From: Edaphochlamys debaryana
Taxonomy: Eukaryota > Chlorophyta > Chlorophyceae > Chlamydomonadales
NCBI GenBank assembly: GCA_016858145.1
Contig: JAEHOE010000011.1
Coordinates: 434,001 to 498,000 of the forward strand
Reading direction: 5' to 3'
DNA: 64,000 nucleotides
A program made the position numbers and the translations under genes. This document shows, in pieces, positions 56,619 through 64,000 of this stretch. Every line of letters starts with the position of its first letter. The stretch's first letter is position 1. The notes under the pieces were generated by a model. That model had not been told where the DNA came from, did not search any database, and saw only the letters and a list, made by a program, of their open reading frames with translations.

Positions 56619-59600
56619 ATGGACTTTAGCTTTGTGCAAGACGGGCCCTCGGGGTGAGGCCTGCAGATGATGCATGCTCTGAATCGTGGCTTGGTTCGCG
56701 TGAAGACCGCACGTGCTGTCACTCTGGTCTCCGTTATCTCACTTGAGCGAAATTCGCTGCGCCGCGCAGACGGGCGGGCGGCCAGGCGGGGCAGGGGCAG
56801 GGTGCCGCCGGGGGGCCTCCGTCGGGACAGCAGCCCGCGGCACCCCCTGCCGCCCAGCCCCGCATCCAGATCCCCTCCTGGGCTGAAGTGCAGGCCGCGC
56901 AACAGCCCTCGGCGCCCACCATCCTCTTCCGCCCCTCGGGGCTGGGCGCTTCGCCATCCGCACAGCGGCCACAGGCGCCCGCTCCGGCTCCTCAGCAGCA
57001 CGTGCCTGGTGCGTCAAGGGAGGGCCCACCTGGGACAACCGGAGGACCCAAGGACTCCGCCCAGTTCTCCTTCCCACCAAGAATTCAGCTTAAGCTTGCC
57101 CCACCCCTCCCCGCCTTGCAGCGCAGCAGCTGGCCCCAGCAGGACCGCCCCCGCCGCGCCCTGCTTGGGCGGGGCCTGGCGCAGGGCCCGGAGGCGCAGC
57201 CCCCGCTGGGCCCTCTGGGCCCACCCCGGGGCCCATCGCGTACCCTCCGGGCCCGGCACCCGGTCCCGGCTACACGAGCCACAGCACCTGGTACGGCACT
57301 TGGTACGGCACACATCGGGGGCTGCTGTCCGCGATGCTGCGGTAGCACTGGTTAGCGCGACTTGTTGGTTAGGGCCGCCGTGCGGGTGCCATGCAAACCT
57401 GCGCCTCCCCTCCTGTGGCACGCGTGCACACCGCTTCGAGGATCCTCGGAGCTGGCTGGCATGGATTGCAGATTTACGGTTGACCTGTCTGGTGGAAGAG
57501 GTGCTGAGCGCTCCTGACGGGAAGGGTTGTCTCCTGGTGTGCCGCAGGGGGCCCGGGCCGCAGGGCCCCGCCGCTGGCCCCGGGCCCGGTCAGGCCCAAG
57601 GGGCCGGGCCGCCGGCTACGGGTGCGTACGGCGGCGGCGGCGCTTATGGCAGCGGCGCCGGCGGGGGGGCGTACGGCGGCGGTGGCGGTGCAGCGCACGG
57701 CGGCGGCGGTGGGGCGTACGGCAGCGGTGGTAATGGAGTGTATGGCAGCAGCGGCGGCAGCGCATACGGTAGCGGCGGGGCATACAGCGGCGGCGGCGGA
57801 CCGAGTAGCGGCGGCGGAGCCTATGGCGGCGGCGGCGCTTATGGCAGAGGCGGCGGCGGCGGCCCGCCGGGTCCCGGGGCGTACGGCGCTCCCCTGCCTC
57901 CGGGGGGCTACCAGCAGGGCCCCGTGGCACCCCTGGTAAGGCCTCGCAGCGCCCTTACGTTGCCCCTACCCTATCGGGGCTTAGGCTCGCTTGCAACCCT
58001 CCCTTTCCTCGCTGGTGTATCGTCCTGGCTTGTCCCCACACGCCGCTACTTTGGCCTCCGTACCTCTCGACCAGCACTTCCACCCGGCCGCCTTATTCTG
58101 ATGCCTTGCCCCTCTCCCCAGGCCTCCACGGCGGTCAACCCGTCTGTCATCCTGGTCAACCGCCGGCAGCAGGGCAATCCCGTACTGAAGCACATCCGTA
58201 ACGTACGATGGCAGTACGGCGACATCGTACCGGACTACATGATCGGGGCGAATGCTGCAGCGCTGTTCCTCAGCCTCAGGTGGGCCGACCTGCAGAGTGA
58301 GGGGGGCAGCGGGCGTGATCCCCCGCAGCTGTGTGTCTGCGGCGGTGAGCCTGAGACTTGTTGCTGTGTCGTCCGATATCCTGGCGCCCGGTTTTTGGAC
58401 CACAGTGCAACACCCCACGGTCGAGTCCCAGGCGCCGCTCCAGCACTGCTGGCCCCCACCTCACCCCAGCTCACTGCCTAACCCCTCCCCTCCCTACCCC
58501 CCTGTTCCACCCCCCACCACACACCCTCCACACACACCCCACCCCACCCCACCCCAGGTACCACCTGCTCCACCCCGAGTACGTGCTCCACCGCATCAAG
58601 GAGCAGCAGCGCATGTTCCGACTCACGGTGCTGCTGGTGCACATCGACGTGGACGACCCGGTGCGTGGGTGCGTGGGTAGGGCCCTGGGATGTCGGGAAA
58701 AGGGGGAGAGCGGTGCTGCGAACGGACGTCAGCTGTGGTCCCCAGGTCCCCAGCCTGCTGATGCGCCTTAAGGTCGACGTGATTCAGCTCTAGGTATGTG
58801 TGGTTGATGGACTGAGGCGCACTGCTCTCCCCACGCCACGCCACGCCTTCGCAGGTGCGCCCCCTGGCGGAGGTGAACCGGGCGGCGGTGCTTGGGGACT
58901 GCACGCTCGTGTGCGCCTGGAGCCCGGAGGTGGGCGGGTGGGTGGGTGGGTGTTGTGACCCTGGAGCATGTCGTTAGCCCAAGGGTGCGTTTTGCAGACG
59001 GGGATGGTGGTCTGAGGTAAGCCACTGGCAGGGAGGCCTCGGCCCAATGGAGAACCTGACACCAACAGCTGGGCTGGCCGGCAAGACCACCGCAACCGCA
59101 CCTCAGCCGCTACCGTTACGTCTCTGGCCCCCAGGAGTGCGCCCGCTGGCTGGAGACGTACAAGTCGTACGAGCACAAGCCCGCGTCGGCCATCCAGGTG
59201 CGGCACGATGCAGCAGGGGCTATTATGTGAGATGCCGTATGTCAACTTGGCATTGGTGCACGTAAGGCTATTGCTCCCTGAGCCGTGAAGGCCAGGAAGC
59301 CGTCTCCACCCTTCCCCTGCCGACTCGCGGCTCCTCCCTCATCCCGCTCTTCCGCAGGAGCGCATTGGCCCCGACTAAGCGTCTCATCCCCCCCCTTCAC
59401 CATTTTACCACCTTTCTGACTACCCCTCACCCCAATGACCCTTCCCTCCTTCCCCGGCTGATTCCCTCTCCTTCCCGCATCCGTATCGACAGGAGCGCGT
59501 TGACCCCGACTACGTGTCCCGCCTGGCCTCTGTGCTGGCGGGGCCCGTGCGGGGCGTCAACCGCACGGACGCCCACGCCCTGGGCTGCGCCTTCGGCTCC

Positions 59601-60522
59601 CTGGGGGCGCTGCTGCGGTGCGGGGACGCGGCGGCGCTGTCGGCGGTGCCGGGCATAGGGCCCACCAAGGTGGGGTGGGGGAAGGGTGGGGGGAGGGTGG
59701 GGGGAGGCGGGGGGAGGGTGGGAAGGTGGGGATTGGGGAGGGGATGGCGTTGGGTGTGAGGAAGAAAGCAAACGGGTTGTACGGGTGTACGGCGTGGGTG
59801 GAGTTCGGATTGGAGCGGGTGGCGGGTTCTGCAGGGTAGTCACGCACTTCTCACTCATTGCCCCCCGCGCCCAGGTCCGTCGGCTGCTAGAGGCTTTCAA
59901 CGAGCCCTTCCGCAAGCCCCTGCGCCCGCTGGCGGCGGCCGGGGCGGCGGCGGCGGCGCCTGCAGGCGGCGGCGGCGCAGGGCCGTCTGGGGCAGCGGCG
60001 GCGACGGAAGCCCCAGGGGCAGGGGCGGGCGCCGGGCCAGCGGCGGCGGCAGCGGGTGGCGGGGGCGGACCGCCTGCAGCCGCAGCAGCGGCGGGCGCTG
60101 CCGCGGGCCCCTCCGCTCCAGCCGGGCCTGCCCTTGCGTCCGCGTCTGGCGGCGGCTCTGGGCCCGGGTCGGGACCAGTCGGGCCCGCTGGGGCCCCGCC
60201 AGCGCCAGCGCCGGGCCCGGGGCCCGCCCCCATGGACTGGGCCTCGGGGCAAGGGCAGCACCCGGCGGCCGCCGTTGGCCCGGCGGCGGCGGCGGCGGCA
60301 GGGGCTGGCACGCAACAGGACGGAGCCGAGGAAGCAGCAGCCCCTTCAGCACATTCAGAACCTAGCACACATGCAGATCAGGCAGCTGCGCAAGTTTATT
60401 CTCAAGCAACAGCATCGCAGCTGACGGCGGGTCAGCGCGAGGCACTGGTGGAGGCCATCATGTCCCAGATGCCCGCGCTCGGGGACGACGCGACGGAGGA
60501 CGAGGACGACGACTTCGCGTGA
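56619..60522 (+). CDS. ERCC1: ERCC1, structure-specific endonuclease subunit, with long low-complexity ends
   Basis: Non-catalytic partner of XPF/RAD1 in nucleotide excision and crosslink repair. Ten exons join in phase: 56619-56653 (ATG, MDFSFVQDGPSG), 56770-57008, 57122-57290, 57548-57935, 58122-58279, 58558-58660, 58855-58929, 59135-59197, 59493-59669 and 59875-60522, giving 684 residues against about 300 in human. The core is clear: NPSVILVNRRQQGNPVLKHI, NVRWQYGDIVPDYMIGANAA, LFLSLRYHLLHPEYVLHRIK, LVHIDVDDP, CTLVCAWSPEECARWLETYK, YEHKPASAIQERVDPDYVSR, then the tandem HhH region with VNRTDAHALGCAFGSLGALL and VPGIGPTKVRRLLEAFNEPF. About 275 residues precede it, Gln/Pro-rich and then GAYGGGG-type repeats. 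About 200 residues of Ala/Gly/Pro follow, ending acidic (ATEDEDDDFA). Both extensions are unusual for the family. Confidence 0.95.
59356..59515 (+). repeat. Shadow copy of an ERCC1 exon start in the upstream intron
   Basis: aggagcgc-ttg-ccccgacta at 59356-59377 and at 59491-59512 (the authentic acceptor and exon start) differ at two positions; the offset is 135 bp. The upstream copy also has a cgcag acceptor but reads into TAA after ten codons, so it cannot replace the exon. Confidence 0.75.
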
Positions 60523-61756
60523 TTGCCGTACGCATGCCGTGCCATACTGCCCTACAGCAGGTGGTTGTCGTACGGTCACTTGGTGGCAAAAGCGTTGGGC
60601 ATCGCAGTTTGCGGGCTCAGCCGCTGGTCGCGTGGCTGTAGCTGTAGCGGACGGCTGTGATCGGCGGCAGGTGGTGGGCGTGAGGCGCCAGGGACGGTTG
60701 CTGGTGGGGGCAGGGTGTGTGGCTGCACGCTGAGACTGAGACTGAGAGGGCGACTGAGAGGGCGACTGAGAGGGCGGAGAGCGCAAGGGCTGGGCGCTCA
60801 AGCCAGGAGCTAGAGACCTGTGTGGTACGGCAGGAGTGTGGCAGCAATGGCGCGCGGGGAGGCGGCCAAGAGGTCGTAGCTCGTAGGAAGTGAGCGTGGG
60901 GCGCTAGCCGCTAGGACGACACGCGCAGGTGATGAGGGGCGGCATTGCGTATAGGAAGCAGGATGTGCGTGTGGCTGAGAACTGGGGACGTGTTGTGATA
61001 CGTGTGTGCCGGACGCTGTGCCGCAGCGTGGTGTGCCAGGGAGGGGTTTGGCGGCGGGGACTCCGGGGAGACAGAGCTTGAAGGCCAGGAGGGGAGCTGG
61101 GCAGCTGGCTTAGCCCGACTGGCAAAGTACGGGCGCTGGCACTTTGAACTGGGCTGCCAGGGCTGCAACGACGACAGGCGCCACGCCGCCACCTCGGGGG
61201 GTCTGTACTGCAAGTCACCCTTGCGATCGCGGTGTGCTTGCATGCCTCATGTCTCACAGCAGCCCACGTGCGCTGTGTCCCTCAATCGGAGCAACCGACC
61301 GTCGCTACATCGGCTGTACCCTGTGGATCACGTTCATCGCGCGTCTATGGCGCGCTCTACGAGTATGGGTGGACCACTCGGCCAGGCCAGTCCCTAAGCC
61401 AGCCGAGCACGGTATCCAACACCACGATATGAGGTATACCCTCGCTACTGTACACGTGCCGTCGCAGTGGCACCTATCAACCGTCACCCCGCGCGTCTTG
61501 GCGCCTGTATCTTGGCACCCGAACCCCGGGCGGCAACCCCGGGCGGCAACCAGCCGCTTCCCGCTTCGCACAGCTAGACAGCAAGATGCGACGGCGGCAC
61601 GGCAGGCCCCCGTCACGTGGTCACACCCCCACCATGGCAGCGGCGGACCTCAGGACCACCAGGGCCCCTCGCGGCCATCAGCCTCAGCCTCCCAGCGCCC
61701 TTCCGTTCCCCTCCCCACCGCAATCCCTCCCGTGCCTCTCCTCCCTCCCCCTCCGC
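60523..61756. other. Intergenic region between convergent ERCC1 and CenH3
   Basis: About 1.2 kb for the two 3' ends. It has a short tandem stretch gagactgagactgagagggcgactgagagggcg-like at 60731-60777. No gene is seen. Confidence 0.5.
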
Positions 61757-63200
61757 TCAGATGTTGCCCGCCTCGTCCTCCCGGCGCAGCCTCCGCACCA
61801 GCTGCATGTCCTTGGGCCTGGGGGGGGGGGGAAGAGGAGGGAGGGGGGAGGCAGGGGGGGGTCAGACGGCGTGCACAGCGCAGGTTGAGAGCTCTCTAGC
61901 CCCCTCACCATCACGTGCAAACGCGTTTCAGTAGGCCCTGCCACGGTAGCTTGTAAGCACCGGGCCTCCGCCGCGTCCCCTCCGCTTCACCACCCTTCTG
62001 CCCCTTCCTCCCTCCCGCCCCGACCCACATGATGGTGACCCGCTTGGCGTGGATGGCCGCTAGGTTGGAGTCCTCCAGCATGCCCACCTGGGGGGGGGCC
62101 GAGAGGGAAAGAGTGGAGGGCTGTCAACGACTGCTTCTGCTCATCGCTGCCTTCGCCTTCTGCTTGGTCCCCCCCTCCCCCTTGTGCCCCCGCCCTGCCA
62201 CACCAGGAAGGCCTCCGACGCCTCCTGCAGAGCCTCCAGAGCGTCAGGCCGCCACCGGTACTCCGATTCACCGCCGGGGGCATGTTTGTTCGCGAGCTGA
62301 GGGAGAGCCAGGGGATGTGTCAGGGGGGGCTCTGAGCGATGTTGAACGCGCGGGAGCAAGGGCACACGTCCTGAAGGGGACGCATTGCATGATGTAGGGA
62401 ACACTGGGGCAAGCGCTGGGCAGTTAGCATCTCGCGCCGTCCTCTTCGCCCACGCCTGTCCTCCCTCCCTCGCGTACCTCCCGCACTAGGCGATGGAAGG
62501 GCGCGCGGCGCAGCAGCAGATCGGTTGTCTTCTGGTACTTGCGAATTTCGCTGCGGAAAAGGGAGTGTGTCGCAAGGGGGCGAGGTGAGACAGAGGCGCG
62601 GCGGTGGTGGGCGGGCAAACGCTGCCTTGCCCTCACCGCAGCGCCACGGTGCCGGCCCGGAAGCGGCGCTTGGGCTTGGGGGCCACCACAGCTGGGGCGC
62701 TCTTGCGAGCGGGCACAGCCTTCCTGGCCTTGGGCTTAATGACACCACCCGTGGGGTGGCCGTCCGTCTGCGGACGGCGGTGGGGAGTGTGGGGGAGGTG
62801 CGTGATGGCATGGGGCGTGGGGCAATTTAACATGTTGCGGCCTGAAAGCAACAGCACTTTTCCATGGCATGTCTCCCTGTGTCACGTAATGCGGTGCTGG
62901 CTGATCGCTCGAACGAACGGGGCCCAGGCACGCCTCACCGGCTCATCCTTGACCTTCGCCAGTTGCGAGCGCGTCCGCTCGGCTGGCGTCCCAGGCTCCA
63001 CCTTGATCTTAGCAGCTTTCACGGCCTTGACAGCCTGGGGCGTAGCAAAGCAAAGCGAAGGTGGGGACTTCTGCAGCTGTCAAGTGCAAGCCTTTGCGCA
63101 CCTTCTTGGCGATGACCGCCTTCTTCGCAATTCCGGCCTTTGTGTTCTTCCCTCCGACAGCGTCAGGATATCTAAAAGTGGTCTGCTTCGTCCTCGCCAT
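61757..63200 (-). CDS. CENH3: Centromeric histone H3 variant (CenH3/CENP-A)
   Basis: Histone H3 variant that marks centromeric nucleosomes and seeds the kinetochore. Seven exons on the minus strand, 63102-63200 (ATG), 62939-63034, 62637-62767, 62478-62550, 62204-62296, 62029-62087 and 61757-61817, join in phase to 203 residues. The tail starts MARTKQT like H3, then diverges (TFRYPDAVGGKN) and runs about 105 residues, Lys/Pro/Ala-rich. The fold begins RRFRAGTVALREIRKYQKTT, then DLLLRRAPFHRLVREL. Loop 1 (ANKHAPGGESEYRWRPDALE) is about four residues longer than in H3 and carries the Trp typical of CenH3. EASEAFLVGMLEDSNLAAIH, AKRVTIMPKDMQLVRRLRRE and a short tail follow. Long divergent tail, longer loop 1 and Trp together argue for CenH3 over canonical H3, which is usually intron-poor and nearly invariant. 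Confidence 0.9.
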
Positions 63201-64000
63201 TTCGGTGTTGAACTTGCCTCCAAAGTCAATCGACGCGTGTCCGTGGCAGTGGTCTACTACAGCTGTGATACGATGGCGAGTGGAGCGGGTTGAGGCTCGC
63301 GTCATGGCATGGTCCTTGCGTGTGTGCCGTGCATGTCAAGCCTCCCGCCCACGACCCGCCCAACCCGCCTGGGCACGCCGTGCTTCTGCCGCTTTACTGC
63401 CGCATACGCCTGGAACCTGGGACCATACGCCTGGGACCTGGGGGACGCCGGCGCGGCAAGTGCCGGCCTGTGGCGGCGCATCCGGCTGCACATTTCCAAA
63501 TGCGCCTTGGCAAGCCGAAGGTCAACACGTTGCACTATCACCAACCAGCTCATACCAGATACCGATCGCCAGCGGTCCCTTGCACGCAAGAGTCATAACG
63601 GCCGGCAGCCCGCACTGGGTTCGAGGTCCCAGACTTGCTCTTGGACTGCTGTGGGGGCGGTGCGCCTACGGAATTGCTAGCATACCTAACTTCGAGTGCG
63701 CTCCTTCCGCGACGGGCAGTGGGGGCTGCTGGCTCTCGAGGCCAGCACACTACCGGTGCGCAACACCAGAACGTGTCGAATCCCTAAAAGCCAGAGCAGC
63801 AGTGTTACGTCCGCTTATCTTCGAGAAGGGCGCCCAACATTGCTCCGAAATAATTTCAACGCTTTACGGCCCCCTTCCGCATGCGGCCACCCCAGTGCCT
63901 TGCCGCAAAACCGACCCACGTCATAGCAAGCTCAGCGCCACCCAGGTCCCCTCAGCTGCAGCCGGCCAGAGCTCTACGAGAAGGGTGTAGGTCACAACGC
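63201..64000. other. Upstream of CenH3 to the window end
   Basis: About 800 bp that should contain the CenH3 promoter. No gene is recognisable. A 7-bp stem with a 7-base loop (tgctggc tctcgag gccagca) lies near 63726-63746. Confidence 0.4.

Noticed and set aside
63714..63790. Possible tRNA, suggested by a stem with a 7-base loop and a tcgaatccc stretch
   Set aside because: The stem is 7 bp rather than 5, and no acceptor stem, D arm or GTTCGA T loop can be placed at the right spacing.
1..64000. CRISPR array, operon or bacterial-type gene cluster
   Set aside because: No regularly spaced repeats of that kind; genes are split by spliceosomal introns and encode eukaryotic proteins.

Overview
This window is nuclear DNA from a GC-rich, intron-dense green alga (Chlorophyta); I cannot place it to genus. 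Genes are cut by many short GT-AG introns, usually G-rich at the 5' end and C-rich before the acceptor. The products are eukaryotic: a centromeric histone, ERCC1, UTP15, RPF2, DONSON, VAP, NDC1 and a TKL receptor kinase. One protein has a plastid-type presequence. Several gene models rest on short first exons that I joined by reading phase by eye; none has transcript support here.

Layout. 1-2397 (-): NDC1-like membrane nucleoporin, cut by the left edge. 3015-6939 (+): DONSON. 7497-11310 (+): large MYND-finger protein with one apparent 2-base frameshift. 12381-16464 (+): double-KH protein continuing into an unrecognised C-terminal region; an antisense, 5'-truncated non-LTR retrotransposon with target-site duplications lies in one of its introns. 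18820-29081 (+), perhaps from 17692: receptor-like kinase with TM, extracellular CHASE domain, TM, TKL kinase domain and a long low-complexity tail. 31362-32161 (+): 58-residue Pmp3/RCI2 protein. 32815-34380 (-): remnant of a second non-LTR retrotransposon. 34860-39539 (+): UTP15. 41538-42516 (+): VAP. 43924-47770 (-): plastid-targeted ADP-ribosylglycohydrolase/crystallin-J1-like protein. 48097-51027 (+): RPF2, divergent from the previous gene. 51028-54667: gene-poor, less GC-rich stretch. 54668-55651 (-): second, divergent Pmp3-family protein. 56619-60522 (+): ERCC1 with large low-complexity extensions. 61757-63200 (-): CenH3.

The genes do not form a pathway. Most are nuclear housekeeping genes: UTP15 and RPF2 act in ribosome assembly, DONSON and ERCC1 in replication and repair, CenH3 at centromeres, and NDC1 in nuclear pores. 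The two Pmp3 proteins and VAP are membrane proteins.

The most unusual signal lies inside introns. In five genes an eroded or near-identical copy of a neighbouring exon edge sits in the adjoining intron, six cases in all, five of them offset by about 114-135 bp. This looks like repeated small tandem duplications across splice junctions and fits the tandem-duplication model of intron gain. Other points of note are the CHASE-kinase fusion, the CenH3, a long imperfect inverted repeat at 40687-40863, and a TGCCGTAC-like motif just after three stop codons.
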